A model generated the notes under the pieces. The model had not been told where the DNA came from, searched no databases, and was given only the letters and a program-made list of their open reading frames with translations. A DNA stretch of 64,000 nucleotides from assembly GCA_043721915.1 (NCBI GenBank), contig JAYSPV010000051.1, forward strand, positions 1-64,000, given 5' to 3'. The DNA is from UBA668 sp043721915. Lineage in GTDB: Bacteria > Actinomycetota > Acidimicrobiia > Acidimicrobiales > Ilumatobacteraceae. Of this stretch, positions 34,881 to 43,907 are shown piece by piece; position 1 is the stretch's first letter, and each line of letters starts with the position of its first letter. The position numbers were made by a program, and so were the translations under genes.

Positions 34881-36562
34881 CGGGCGAGCTCTGCGCGCAA
34901 CTGGTCGAGGCCGATCGCACCCAACCTGAGTGCTGTGGTGTGCCAGGCCTTGAGATCGAACTCGGCTCCGTCACTGGCCTCGGCGTCGGCGCGGGCACGT
35001 TCCCACTCGCGCTGGCCGATCTTGTAGCTGATCGCCTGAGCCGGCCAGCCGAGGTACCGGTCGATCTCGCTGCGCATGAAGTCCTCGGTGTTGCCGGTCT
35101 CCTTCACGCTGAACTCGAAGGCGAGGTCGGCGTCCCAAACTTCGCCGCCATGAAAGGGCGTTCCGTCGTTGAGCGTGGTGCCCTCGGGGATGCGGTAGCC
35201 GAGGTGCATCCCGATGTCGATGATCACGCGCACCGTGCGCAGGATCTGGCCGCCGAGGAAGCCCAGCCGGTGGTCGGGATTCGCGAACCAGCCGAACTCG
35301 TCGCAGAGGGCTTCGGCGTAGAGCGCCCAGCCTTCGCCGTGCCCGCTGATGAATGAGCTGCGTTGGATGCGGCTCAGTGAGGCCGCCTGCACCTTGGCGT
35401 AGCCGATCTGCAGGTGGTGGCCAGGCACGGATTCGTGGTAGCAGGTGGTGACGTCGCCCCACTTCGGGAAGTGGGTGCGGCCCAGTGTGGGGTACCACGT
35501 GCGGCCAGGACGGGTGAAGTCCTCCGACGGACCCGTGTAGTACGCCGCGGCGGCGCTGCCGGCGGGCGGGATCAGCGCCTCGCAACGATCGATGATGGCG
35601 GGGATCTCGAAGTGCTGCTTGCTGTTCGCGAGCGCCTCGTCGGTCAATTCCTGCAACCACTGCTGGTAGGCGTCGGGGGAGTGCACTGCCCGCTCGGGCG
35701 ACGGGTCGGTGTCGAGCAACTCGATCACCTCGGCGAAGCTCGCGCCCGGCTTGATCAGTGCACACGTGGCGGCGATCTCCGCGCGGAGGTGGTGGAAGTC
35801 GGTCCACGCCCACTCGTACATCTCCTCCGGGTCGAGATCGGCGCCCAGAAAGGCGCGCACACCCAACGCGTAGCGTTCCGGGCCGCAGCCGTCGATCGGG
35901 TCGGCGGCGGGTGCGTACGTGTCGCGAAGGTAGGCGGCGAGCGCACCGAAGGCGGCGTTCGCGGCGGCAGCGCCGTCAGCAAGCTGGGCCTGCAGCGTTG
36001 GGGAGACGTCGGTGCGTGCCGCCGCCTCGTCGACCAGCGTGTCGAACCAGCAGTTCTCGGCCCACGTCCCCACCTGGTTTGCGGCGGCGAGGGCCTGGCG
36101 ACGGGCGGCGAGAATGCCATTCGCGCGGCCTTGCTCGTAGGTGGCCTGTAGCTGAGCGATGACCGCGGGCACCGCCGTGACGCGCGAGACGATGTTCTTC
36201 CAGGCGGACTCACCGTCTCGCGCCATCAGGTCGAACGTGCTGCGCAGGCTGCCGGCCGGCCACGAGATTGCGCTGATCGAGCGCATCCAGGTACCGGCGT
36301 CGTGTGCCGCGAGGGATGTCTGGAACCGTTCCGTGATGAAGTCCTTCGCCCGCCTGTCGTCGTCGTTGGTGACGGGCAGGCCTTCGAGCGTGGTGAGCGA
36401 GACGCGCAGATGGGTGGCGCGGGCCTCGTAACCGGCCGGCGAGAGGTCGGTGAGCAGGTGATCGAACCCTGGCGTGCCGCGGCCGGTGGCCAGGTTCGGG
36501 TCGAGCGCGGACTGCTCGTCGACGAAATGGTCGGCGAACTCGAAGATCGAGGAGAGCGGCAT
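34877..36562 (-). CDS. DUF885 family protein, probable zinc metallopeptidase
   Basis: 561 residues with the DUF885 hallmarks TCYHESVPGHHLQIGY near residue 375 and SGHGEGWALYAEALCDEFGW near 410, which resemble the HExxH and downstream Glu of zinc peptidases. No signal peptide, so it probably acts in the cytosol. It precedes and overlaps the sulfatase by four bases; together they may break down a sulfated or peptide-linked compound, but this is inference from position. Confidence 0.85.
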   Translation of the reverse strand: MPLSSIFEFADHFVDEQSALDPNLATGRGTPGFDHLLTDLSPAGYEARATHLRVSLTTLEGLPVTNDDDRRAKDFITERFQTSLAAHDAGTWMRSISAISWPAGSLRSTFDLMARDGESAWKNIVSRVTAVPAVIAQLQATYEQGRANGILAARRQALAAANQVGTWAENCWFDTLVDEAAARTDVSPTLQAQLADGAAAANAAFGALAAYLRDTYAPAADPIDGCGPERYALGVRAFLGADLDPEEMYEWAWTDFHHLRAEIAATCALIKPGASFAEVIELLDTDPSPERAVHSPDAYQQWLQELTDEALANSKQHFEIPAIIDRCEALIPPAGSAAAAYYTGPSEDFTRPGRTWYPTLGRTHFPKWGDVTTCYHESVPGHHLQIGYAKVQAASLSRIQRSSFISGHGEGWALYAEALCDEFGWFANPDHRLGFLGGQILRTVRVIIDIGMHLGYRIPEGTTLNDGTPFHGGEVWDADLAFEFSVKETGNTEDFMRSEIDRYLGWPAQAISYKIGQREWERARADAEASDGAEFDLKAWHTTALRLGAIGLDQLRAELAR

Positions 36563-36596
36563 GAGCGAAGGCTACGCGCCGATGTGGAGAGCGGCG

Positions 36597-37469
36597 TCAG
36601 CGCAGGTCGAAGTGCACGCCGTCGGCGGCGTGATCGCGAATGATGTCGATCAGCACGTCGAAGTCGCTGCCGAGGCGAGCACGAGTGGTAGCCGACTGGT
36701 GCCAGCGGATCACGAACGGGCCGTCGGGAGTGCCGAACCCGCGGCGCAGGATGTCGTTGAACGCATCCAGGTTGCGGCCCCAGGTGGCACCGGGGATCAG
36801 GCGCTCGCCGACCTGGTCGTAGAAGTCGTCGCGGTCGTAGATCAGGTTGCCGTCGAAGTCGATGACGGGCACACCTCCCGGCAGCGGCGCCAGGTCCTCC
36901 GGGCCGGCTTCGATGAGCGCGACGAGGGTTGCTTCGTCGACCGGCCGGCAGTCCCACGCGTCGCAGCCGACGTTGATCATCCGCTCTCGCTGGCGCCATT
37001 GCTCGTGCACGTGGCCGTGCAGCAGCCAACCGCCCGCGTCGGGCGGGCGGGCCTCCGGGTAGCGGTCAAAGTCCTGGCTGTCGCCGCGGTACGGGAAGTG
37101 GCAGGCGAGCACCTCGTGCCCGCCGACGCGCATCGCGACAGCTCCTTGGTGGATGGTCGCGAAGCCGGCGTCGAGGTACTGCTGCGTCCACTGCTCCGCT
37201 CGGCTGCCGAGGCCCTGCCAACAACGGTCGTGGTTGCCGGTGATGAGGTGTTTGTCGCCGGCGAGCTGCCCGACCAGCGGCAACGTGTCGGCGATGCGAC
37301 CCATGGCCACGTCGCCCAGCACCCACACGTCGTCGCCGGGCTGCACGAGTTCGTTCCACCGTTCGATCAACGCCCGGTTCATCTGCTCGGCGTCGGTGAA
37401 CGGCCGGCCGGAGTACTCGATGATGTTGGCGTGGCCGAAGTGCAGATCGGAGGTGAACCACGTCGTCAT
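36597..37469 (-). CDS. metallophosphoesterase fused to a barstar-like domain
   Basis: 290 residues in two parts. Residues 1-180 form a calcineurin-type phosphoesterase: TSDLHFGHANI, WVLGDVAMG, LITGNHDR and LLHGHVHEQ supply the metal ligands. From about 198 on, VPVIDFDGNLIYDRDDFYDQ, TWGRNLDAFNDIL and PFVIRWHQSA follow the barstar (ribonuclease inhibitor) pattern to the end. Fusing a barnase-inhibitor fold to a phosphoesterase is unusual; the barstar part may bind a partner nuclease or serve as a protein-protein module. ATG 37469 begins MTTWFTSDLH, the normal family start. Single gene, 34 bases before DUF885. Confidence 0.85.
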   Translation of the reverse strand: MTTWFTSDLHFGHANIIEYSGRPFTDAEQMNRALIERWNELVQPGDDVWVLGDVAMGRIADTLPLVGQLAGDKHLITGNHDRCWQGLGSRAEQWTQQYLDAGFATIHQGAVAMRVGGHEVLACHFPYRGDSQDFDRYPEARPPDAGGWLLHGHVHEQWRQRERMINVGCDAWDCRPVDEATLVALIEAGPEDLAPLPGGVPVIDFDGNLIYDRDDFYDQVGERLIPGATWGRNLDAFNDILRRGFGTPDGPFVIRWHQSATTRARLGSDFDVLIDIIRDHAADGVHFDLR

Positions 37470-37601
37470 GCAGCCAGTCTGGCGCGGGTGGGCCCACCCG
37501 AGGTGTTGGTTTCGGTGACTCTCGGCCCTGTGCGCCGGCCCGGCCCGCGTGCACCATGATCGCGGGTACCCGCCCGAACAAGGGGCCCAGGGGGCAACAC
37601 C

Positions 37602-38924
37602 GTGAGACGGATCCTGATCATGGGCGCCGGCGGGCGCGACTTCCACAACTTCAACGTTGCCTACCGCGACGACCCCGACACCGAGGTGGTGGCGTTCACG
37701 GCTGCCCAGATCCCCGGCATCGACGACCGCCGCTACCCGGCAGCGCTGGCCGGCCCGCGGTACCCCGACGGCATCCCCATCCACCCGGAGGCGGATCTCG
37801 CCGAGCTGATCCGCGCCAACGACGTCGACGAGGTTGTGTTCGCGTACAGCGACCTGTCGTACCCGGAGGTGATGCGGCGCTCGGCGATCGTGCTGGCTGC
37901 CGGTGCCTCGTTCACGTTGCTCGGGCCGAGTGCCACGATGCTCGAGTCGAGCCGGCCGGTCGTTGCCGTCGTCGCTGCCCGCACCGGCTGCGGCAAGAGC
38001 CAGACCAGCCGCCGTGTCGCTCAGTTGTTGCGTGACGCGGGCCTCAAGGTGGCGTTGGTACGCCACCCGATGCCCTACGGCGACCTGGTGGCGATGCGTG
38101 TGCAGCGGTTCGCGACGCAGGCCGACATCGACGCGTCGAACCCGACGATCGAGGAACGTGAGGAGTACGAGGAGCCCGTGCGGCTCGGCATGGTGATGTA
38201 CGCCGGTGTCGACTACGGGGCGATCCTGCGCCAGGCCGAACTCGAGGCCGACGTGATCATCTGGGACGGCGGCAACAACGACTTCTCGTTCTACCGACCC
38301 GACCTCACGATCACCGTCGTCGATCCGCTGCGGCCCGGCCACGAGTTGGCCTACCACCCTGGTGAGGTGAACCTGCGGCTGGCCGACGTCGTGGTCGTCA
38401 ACAAGGTCGACTCCGCCACTGCCGAGGCGGTCGCGCAGGTGGTGACCAACGTGCACACCGTCAATCCGGCGGCGACGATCGTGCGGGCGGCGTCGCCGGT
38501 GGTCCTCTCCGGCGAAGGGTCCCTCGTGGGCAAGAAGGTGCTGGTGGTCGAGGACGGCCCGACGATCACCCACGGCGGCATGCCGTTCGGCGCCGGCACC
38601 GTGGCCGCGCACCACGCCGGCGTGACCGAGTTCGTCGACCCACGGCCGACGGCCGTCGGCAGTCTTGCCGAGACGTACCGCAAGTATCCGCACATCGGGC
38701 CCGTGCTGCCGGCGATGGGTTACGGCGACGCGCAACTCGCCGATCTCACCGCCACGATCGTTGCCTCCGGCTGCGATGTGGTGGTCAACGGCAGCCCATT
38801 CGCATTCGCCCGCCTGCTGCACCTCGTCGTGCCGATCCGTGATGCGACCTACACGCTCAGCGAAGTCGGTCGGCCCGACCTTGCCGAAGTGCTGGCGCCG
38901 TGGATCGCGAGGTGGAAGTCGTGA
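37602..38924 (+). CDS. cyclic 2,3-diphosphoglycerate synthetase-like P-loop protein
   Basis: A 440-residue protein of the cPGS/GTPase-like family. It opens with a Rossmann-like IMGAGGRDFHNFNVAYRD, then a P-loop AARTGCGKSQTSRR (about 126-139), IIWDGGNNDFSFY and VVVNKVDSA, the last resembling an NKxD base-recognition motif. In methanogens the named enzyme makes cyclic 2,3-diphosphoglycerate; in bacteria the function is unproved. GTG 37602 follows AGGGGG by seven bases. It overlaps the carbamate kinase gene as GTGA, so a joint pathway is likely. Confidence 0.78.
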   Translation: MRRILIMGAGGRDFHNFNVAYRDDPDTEVVAFTAAQIPGIDDRRYPAALAGPRYPDGIPIHPEADLAELIRANDVDEVVFAYSDLSYPEVMRRSAIVLAAGASFTLLGPSATMLESSRPVVAVVAARTGCGKSQTSRRVAQLLRDAGLKVALVRHPMPYGDLVAMRVQRFATQADIDASNPTIEEREEYEEPVRLGMVMYAGVDYGAILRQAELEADVIIWDGGNNDFSFYRPDLTITVVDPLRPGHELAYHPGEVNLRLADVVVVNKVDSATAEAVAQVVTNVHTVNPAATIVRAASPVVLSGEGSLVGKKVLVVEDGPTITHGGMPFGAGTVAAHHAGVTEFVDPRPTAVGSLAETYRKYPHIGPVLPAMGYGDAQLADLTATIVASGCDVVVNGSPFAFARLLHLVVPIRDATYTLSEVGRPDLAEVLAPWIARWKS

Positions 38925-39853
38925 GCCGTGCGCGCACGCCGCGCAGCAAGCCGCTGTTGGTCGTCGCGATCGGTGGCAACGCCCTGCTGCACCGTCGCGA
39001 GCGGCCCAACATCGCCAATCAGCGCGCCAACGTCGCCGGCGCGGCGCGGGTGCTGGCAGGGCTGACCGAGGGACATGGGCTGGTCGTCACTCACGGCAAC
39101 GGCCCGCAGGTGGGACTGTTGGCCCGCCAGAACGAAGCGTTGGCCGGCGCCGATCCGGTGCCGTTCGATGTGCTCGTCGCCGAGAGCGAGGGCCTCATCG
39201 GGTACCTGCTGGCGGAGGAACTCGGCCGTCAGATCGGCCCCGAGCGAGTGGTCGTCCTGCTGACGCTCGTCGTCGTGGATCGCGACGATCCGGCCTTCGA
39301 CCACCCCTCGAAACCGATCGGCGCCGTGCTCACCGAGGCCGAGGGCCGCGCGTTGATGGCCGAGCGCGGCTGTGTGGTCGGCGTCGACGGCGATGGTTGG
39401 CGGCGGATGGTGGCGTCTCCGGAACCGCTCGAGGTCGTCGAGTTCGCAGCCATCCGCTCGTTGGCGGACGCCGGCTACGTGGTCGTGTGCGCCGGTGGCG
39501 GAGGCATCCCGGTGTCTCGAATCGGAGGGGTCCTGCGCGGGGTGGAGGCTGTGGTCGACAAGGACCTGACCACCGCGTTGTTGGCAGCGGAGCTGGATGC
39601 CGACGAGCTGATGATCCTCACCGACGTCGACGCCGTCGTTGCCGGCTGGCGCACGCCCACGGCCCGCGCACTGCGTCAGGCGACGGTCGCAGAGCTGCGC
39701 GCCGGCGAGTGGGCGTCGGGTTCGATGGGGCCGAAGGTCGAGGCCGCCTGTCGTTTCGCTGAACGGACCGGTCGGGTGGCACGGATCGGTTCGCTCGACC
39801 ATGCCGGCGAGGTGCTCGCCGGCATCGCCGGGACGAAGGTGTCGGCCCGCTGA
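38921..39853 (+). CDS. carbamate kinase family protein
   Basis: An amino-acid-kinase fold enzyme that interconverts carbamate + ATP and carbamoyl phosphate + ADP. The 310 residues have VAIGGNALL, VTHGNGPQVG, ESEGLIGYLL, CAGGGGIPV, VVDKDLTTALLA and MGPKVEAAC, all diagnostic of ArcC-type kinases. No arcA or argF gene is nearby, so the arginine deiminase context is lacking. Start GTG 38921 overlaps the cPGS-like gene's stop, implying coupled expression with that P-loop protein. Confidence 0.9.
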   Translation: MSRARTPRSKPLLVVAIGGNALLHRRERPNIANQRANVAGAARVLAGLTEGHGLVVTHGNGPQVGLLARQNEALAGADPVPFDVLVAESEGLIGYLLAEELGRQIGPERVVVLLTLVVVDRDDPAFDHPSKPIGAVLTEAEGRALMAERGCVVGVDGDGWRRMVASPEPLEVVEFAAIRSLADAGYVVVCAGGGGIPVSRIGGVLRGVEAVVDKDLTTALLAAELDADELMILTDVDAVVAGWRTPTARALRQATVAELRAGEWASGSMGPKVEAACRFAERTGRVARIGSLDHAGEVLAGIAGTKVSAR

Positions 39854-39874
39854 GTGCTGGACTGTTGCCGGCGA

Positions 39875-40678
39875 TCAGCGGGCGGCAGTCACCTTGCGTT
39901 CGACGAACAGTGCGATCAGGTCGGCGACCTGGCGGCCGAACGCGGCCTCTGCATCGAACGCGTGTGGCACGCCGTCGTACACGTGCAGTTCGGCCGGTGC
40001 GCCGGCCTCGATGAGCGCGCGGTACATCGCGAAGCTCGCCTCGACCGGCACGACCTCGTCGGCGTTTCCGTGCACCAACATCGTCGGCGGGTAGCCAGGG
40101 TGGACGTAGCGGACCGGGCTGGCCTCGTCCTCCGTCTCGCGGCCGACGTTGCCGCCGAGCAGCAGCCCGATCATGTCCTTCGGATGCGTGACGCGCAGTT
40201 CGGTGGGCGGGTAGATCGCAACGACGGCTGCCACCTGCGACGACACGCCGGCATTACCGCCGTCGCCTTCCAATGCTCCATCAGCGAGGCCGGCGAGCAT
40301 CAGGGCGAGGTGGGCGCCGGCACTGTTGCCCGAAGCGGCGATGCGCTCTGGGTCGATTCCGTAGTGCTCGGCGTTGGCCCGTACCCAGCGCAGGGCCGCC
40401 TTCACGTCGTGGATCTGGGCGGGCCACACCGCCTCCCCGGAGAGGCGGTACTCGCTGGCGACGCAGACGAACCCGTAGCGGGCGAGCAGGATGCCGTACC
40501 CGCGCAGTTGGCTGCGATCGCCCTGTTGCCACCCGCCGCCATGCACGAGCAGGATGGCCGTGCGCTCGGTGCCGGCTTCGGGTGGCAGAAACACGTCACA
40601 GTGCAGATCGCGCCCACCCCCAGTGGCGAACACGACGTTCTCTTCGACGGTGACGCGGCCCTCTTGGCGAACTGGCAT
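39875..40678 (-). CDS. alpha/beta-hydrolase (BD-FAE/HSL-type esterase)
   Basis: A 267-residue cytosolic esterase: oxyanion motif LLVHGGGWQQGD, nucleophile elbow AASGNSAGAHLAL, the acid in HGNADEVVP and the His in DGVPHAFDAE. The length and HGGGW/GxSxG spacing fit the hormone-sensitive-lipase/carboxylesterase group. The substrate is unknown. ATG 40678 is used. It converges on the carbamate kinase gene with a 21-base gap and follows the DUF1876 gene by 67 bases. Confidence 0.86.
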   Translation of the reverse strand: MPVRQEGRVTVEENVVFATGGGRDLHCDVFLPPEAGTERTAILLVHGGGWQQGDRSQLRGYGILLARYGFVCVASEYRLSGEAVWPAQIHDVKAALRWVRANAEHYGIDPERIAASGNSAGAHLALMLAGLADGALEGDGGNAGVSSQVAAVVAIYPPTELRVTHPKDMIGLLLGGNVGRETEDEASPVRYVHPGYPPTMLVHGNADEVVPVEASFAMYRALIEAGAPAELHVYDGVPHAFDAEAAFGRQVADLIALFVERKVTAAR

Positions 40679-40745
40679 CGCGTCAGGGTGCCACACCCGT
40701 CGTCGGCCGCTGGCACCGAAGTGACGCGCGGTGACTAGCAGGCCG

Positions 40746-41012
40746 TCAGGCCGTCAGCTGTGCGGGGTGAGGCTCCCAGGTCTCGATGTTGTGCGCGGCA
40801 CGCTCCAGCAGGTGATGGGCGAGATCGCTCAGGGCTCGTGCGGCGGCGACTTCTTCGCCGATCATCGGCACATCGGGGTCGATCGGGTTGCGGCGCGAAC
40901 GGCCCCAACCCTCCAACTCCATGCCGTCGACGTGCAGGCATGCGTCGGCACGGGTTGCATCTTCGTGTTCGCGGAACGTGATGGTCACGGTCCAGGTCTG
41001 TGGCTCCTTCAT
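40746..41012 (-). CDS. DUF1876 family protein
   Basis: An 88-residue protein with the DUF1876 pattern WTVTITFREHEDATRADACL and a helical second half (ALSDLAHHLLERAAHNIE). Homologues are found in actinobacteria and often respond to stress; function is unknown. The ATG at 41012 has a strong AGGAGGT ribosome site at 6 bases, stronger than most in the window. Confidence 0.85.
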   Translation of the reverse strand: MKEPQTWTVTITFREHEDATRADACLHVDGMELEGWGRSRRNPIDPDVPMIGEEVAAARALSDLAHHLLERAAHNIETWEPHPAQLTA

Positions 41013-41134
41013 GGAGATACCTCCTGCTCAGGTCGCGGGTTGCCGCGGCGGCACACCATGAGCATCCCGAAGTGGGCATTGGTGTGCAAGGGGCGTTCGT
41101 CCACTGCGGACGGCTGCCCGACGACGCTCGGCGG

Positions 41135-42118
41135 TCAGGCCTCGTCTCCCAGGACCTCGGCCAGGCGCTTGGCGATCGGCCATGCCCCCTCGGTGGTGTT
41201 CGACAGGACGCTGAACGACGAGCCGTCCGGAACGCGCGTCGAACAGAACGACACGCCGGCATCCATCCCCTCCATGTTGATCCGGCCCGGCTGCTCGTCC
41301 AGCCACATGCCCATCCCGTAGCGAGCGTCAGGAACCGGCGGGGTGGTCATCGTCGTCAGCAGATCATCGCCCAGGCGGCCGTTCACGAGGGCGGACCAGA
41401 GGCGATGCACATCGTCGACGGTCGTGAACACCCCGCCATCGCCGAAGCCGACGACCGGCAGGTGAAGGACGTTCGTGCGCAGGCCCTCGGCGAGGAGGTA
41501 GCCGACGGCTGCGTCGCCGGGAAGCGCGTCCGTTCGAAGGAACTCGGTTCGGGTCATTCCCGCCGGGCCTGTCACGCGCTCACCGACGGCCTGTGCGTAC
41601 GGCGTGCCCGTCGCCCGCTCGAGCAGGGCGGCGAGGATCACGTAGCCACTGTTGCAGTACGCGAAGTCTGTGTCAGGCACGAACTTCTGCGGGTAGCCGG
41701 CAAGCGCCGCCAAGTACCCCGCCGACCCGTCGAGGGTGTGCACGGGCACGCGCATCGTGTAGTCGAGCCTGTCGGGGTCGGCGTTCTCATCGAGGTAGTC
41801 GCCGATGCCCGATCGATGGTGCAGCAGATGGCGAACGGTCACGAGATCATCGACCATCGGCAGCTCATCGCCGAGCAGCGCGCGGACCGGCTGGTCGAGA
41901 TCGAGGCAACCGTCGGCCACCGCCGACAACACTGCGATCGCGGTCAGGGTCTTGGTGCCGCTGGCGATCCCGAAGCGATGCTGCACGGTGTTCGCAACCC
42001 CGTGTGCCCGGTCGGCAAGGCCGTACGCGCGAGTGATCAGCTCACCATCGCCGCGCTCGATCCCGACCACACCACTGAACGAGTGCTCGGCAGCGATCCG
42101 ATCGACCTCGGGTTCCAT
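41135..42118 (-). CDS. serine hydrolase, beta-lactamase/class C family
   Basis: A 327-residue penicillin-binding-protein-like hydrolase: IASGTKTLTAIA carries the SxxK nucleophile, DFAYCNSGYVILA the YxN motif, and a late GVSFCSTRV may replace the third KTG-type motif. There is no signal peptide, so it is more likely an intracellular esterase or peptidase than a beta-lactamase. ATG 42118 starts MEPEVDRIAAEHSFSGVVG. The 122 bases between it and the DUF1876 gene hold nothing I can assign. Confidence 0.84.
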   Translation of the reverse strand: MEPEVDRIAAEHSFSGVVGIERGDGELITRAYGLADRAHGVANTVQHRFGIASGTKTLTAIAVLSAVADGCLDLDQPVRALLGDELPMVDDLVTVRHLLHHRSGIGDYLDENADPDRLDYTMRVPVHTLDGSAGYLAALAGYPQKFVPDTDFAYCNSGYVILAALLERATGTPYAQAVGERVTGPAGMTRTEFLRTDALPGDAAVGYLLAEGLRTNVLHLPVVGFGDGGVFTTVDDVHRLWSALVNGRLGDDLLTTMTTPPVPDARYGMGMWLDEQPGRINMEGMDAGVSFCSTRVPDGSSFSVLSNTTEGAWPIAKRLAEVLGDEA

Positions 42119-42167
42119 TCGAACAGCCTGCCAGACACCTCGTCGCTCGTCGCGCCGCTGTGTCCTC

Positions 42168-42195
42168 GCCGGAGCGTCCTAGCCGGAGCGTCCTA
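42168..42195. repeat. 14-bp tandem duplication
   Basis: GCCGGAGCGTCCTA occurs twice without a gap and includes the stop codon of the metalloprotease-like gene on the minus strand. It is a short local duplication with no other meaning visible. Confidence 0.7.
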
Positions 42196-43128
42196 GCCGC
42201 ACGGCTCGAACCGGTTCTCCGCCGGCCCGAGGCCCGCGGCGACCGCACGCTGACGGAACTCGGCGAGACCTGCCTGGCCGTCGATCCAGTCGAGCTTGTC
42301 CTGCTGTTCGGGCGTGGCCGGCTCGATGCTGAACACGTAGGCGGAGAAGCTCTCGGCGAAGTCTTCTTCCGGGCTGCTGGCGGCGTACGGACCGAAGAAA
42401 CCCGGCGAGCTGTCGCAGCGAGCTTGCCCGCTCTCGATCGTTGCCTCCGCTCCGGGGTCGATCTCGTCGATCAGGCCGTCACCCCAGAACTCCTCGATCC
42501 AGCTGAACATCAACGAGCCCGGCAGGTAGCAGCCTTCGCTGTTGAAGTACGTGTCGCAACTGTCGCCAGCTTCCTCGGTCCGATCGAGCTGAGTGTCGAG
42601 TCCGGTGAACACATGGCTGAACTCGTGAGCCATCGTCAGCAACAGCTCCTCGGGGTCGTCGCGCGCCGCCGCCACGTTGATCGACATCTGGAACAGCGAA
42701 CCGCCGTCGTCGAGGGTGTTCACGAACGCGAGCGTGATGTCGTCGGCGCTCTCGTCGCTCTCGAAGCCTGCGAACAGGGTCAGGTCGCCGAGCTGGCCCT
42801 GCGGCGCGATGGCCGCAAGCTGATCCCACGCGGCGACGACGGTCGGGTCCTCCTCGCCGTAGCAGACGGCACCGAGCCGGCCGTCGACGACGTAGTGCGC
42901 GACCGTGAACGTCGCAGCCGCGTCCTCGCCGAGGGTCTCGGCATCGCAGCCGATGTCGTCGCGCGTCGCCTCCTGATCGAACGTGCCCGACGGCTGCTCG
43001 GCGATCGACTCGACGCTGTCGACCGCGCCGTCGCTCGCCGATGGTGATGACGATTCGCTCGTGCACGCGCCGGCCAACAGAGCCACCAGGACGACGAGGG
43101 CGGACCGCCGGGTGCCGTGTGAATGCAT
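42193..43128 (-). CDS. secreted HExxH-motif protein (probable lipoprotein)
   Basis: 311 residues. A signal sequence (hydrophobic 9-21) ends in a lipobox-like LLAGAC, then a Ser-rich linker. The mature part has MAHEFSHVFTG, a zinc-peptidase HExxH motif, with a downstream Glu in WIEEFWGD and a Cys-rich segment (DSCDTYFNSEGC). This suggests a small gluzincin-like protease on the outer face of the membrane, but I do not recognise the exact family and activity is inferred. The stop codon lies in a short tandem duplication. Confidence 0.68.
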   Translation of the reverse strand: MHSHGTRRSALVVLVALLAGACTSESSSPSASDGAVDSVESIAEQPSGTFDQEATRDDIGCDAETLGEDAAATFTVAHYVVDGRLGAVCYGEEDPTVVAAWDQLAAIAPQGQLGDLTLFAGFESDESADDITLAFVNTLDDGGSLFQMSINVAAARDDPEELLLTMAHEFSHVFTGLDTQLDRTEEAGDSCDTYFNSEGCYLPGSLMFSWIEEFWGDGLIDEIDPGAEATIESGQARCDSSPGFFGPYAASSPEEDFAESFSAYVFSIEPATPEQQDKLDWIDGQAGLAEFRQRAVAAGLGPAENRFEPCG

Positions 43129-43256
43129 CCGGCGAGGCTACCGAGGGTGCCGATCGTGAGGGCAGCGGTGAATCGAAGTCTGAAAGAGGTGAACTGCGGC
43201 ACACGGTGGTCCCCGACGATCAGCAGATCCAACGAGTTGCCTTGTGATCGAAAGTC

Positions 43257-43270
43257 GGATCATATGATCC
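43257..43270. promoter_or_regulatory. palindromic operator candidate GGATCATATGATCC
   Basis: A perfect 14-bp, locally AT-rich palindrome 19 bases upstream of the -10 element of the MNT/HEPN pair, overlapping the expected -35 position. It suits binding of the antitoxin's winged helix for autoregulation. Confidence 0.5.
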
Positions 43271-43289
43271 TATTTCAGATCAACGGGAG

Positions 43290-43295
43290 TACGCT
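43290..43295 (+). promoter_or_regulatory. -10-like TACGCT of the MNT/HEPN pair
   Basis: TACGCT followed by six bases and ATG 43302, giving a leaderless start. The same hexamer lies before hipB at 60493. Confidence 0.5.
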
Positions 43296-43301
43296 GGCGA
43301 T

Positions 43302-43907
43302 ATGGACCTCGGTGCACCGGTTCTCGATGTGGCTCCGGCTGTTCGTGGCGCGCTACTGCAGGCACTGGCCCGCCTCGAGCAGCCTGTCACTCGGCGGCGG
43401 CTCGCTACAGCTGCCGGCGTTGCTCCCGGCAACGCCAGCGCCGTCATCGAGGAACTCATCAAGGCTGGACTGGTGAGCGAGACGGTCGCCGGCCGATCGT
43501 CGATGGTTGTGCTCAACAGGAGCCATCTGTCCGTCGGCCCGTTGCTTGCTCTTGCCGGCCTGCGTGGCGAACTGATCCGCCGCCTGAGGGAACGTCTCTC
43601 CCAGTGGCCCGACCTGGAGGGCGCGTGGCTGTTCGGCTCCGTGGCACGGGGAGATGCGGACGGCGAGTCGGACATCGACCTGCTGATCGTCGCCGACGAC
43701 CTCGAGGCGCCCGATCTGCACTCGCTCCTGTCGAGTCTTCAAGCGGACGTTCGCTCGTGGACGGGCAACGACCTGCAGTTCGTGGAGCACACGCCCGGAT
43801 CGTGGCGCAAGCTCGTGCGCTCGAAGAACCCGCTCGTCGAGCAGATTCGGCTCGACGGCATCGCGCTGGCCGGTGACACGGCCTTATTGCTGGAGCGTCG
43901 CCGGTGA
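43302..43907 (+). CDS. MNT-type nucleotidyltransferase antitoxin with N-terminal winged helix
   Basis: 201 residues. The first 75 form a winged helix-turn-helix (VTRRRLATAAGVAPGNASAVIEELIKAGLV). From about 95 a minimal nucleotidyltransferase follows with GSVARGDADGESDIDLLIVAD, the GSx10DxD catalytic motif. In HEPN/MNT systems this enzyme AMPylates and silences its HEPN partner, while the added DNA-binding part could repress the operon. Its stop overlaps the HEPN start (GTGA), the usual toxin-antitoxin coupling. Confidence 0.82.
   Translation: MDLGAPVLDVAPAVRGALLQALARLEQPVTRRRLATAAGVAPGNASAVIEELIKAGLVSETVAGRSSMVVLNRSHLSVGPLLALAGLRGELIRRLRERLSQWPDLEGAWLFGSVARGDADGESDIDLLIVADDLEAPDLHSLLSSLQADVRSWTGNDLQFVEHTPGSWRKLVRSKNPLVEQIRLDGIALAGDTALLLERRR

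Noticed and set aside
37470..38822. Minus-strand extension of the phosphoesterase-barstar frame
   Set aside because: It is antisense to the cPGS-like gene, and the conserved phosphoesterase N-terminus starts at ATG 37469.
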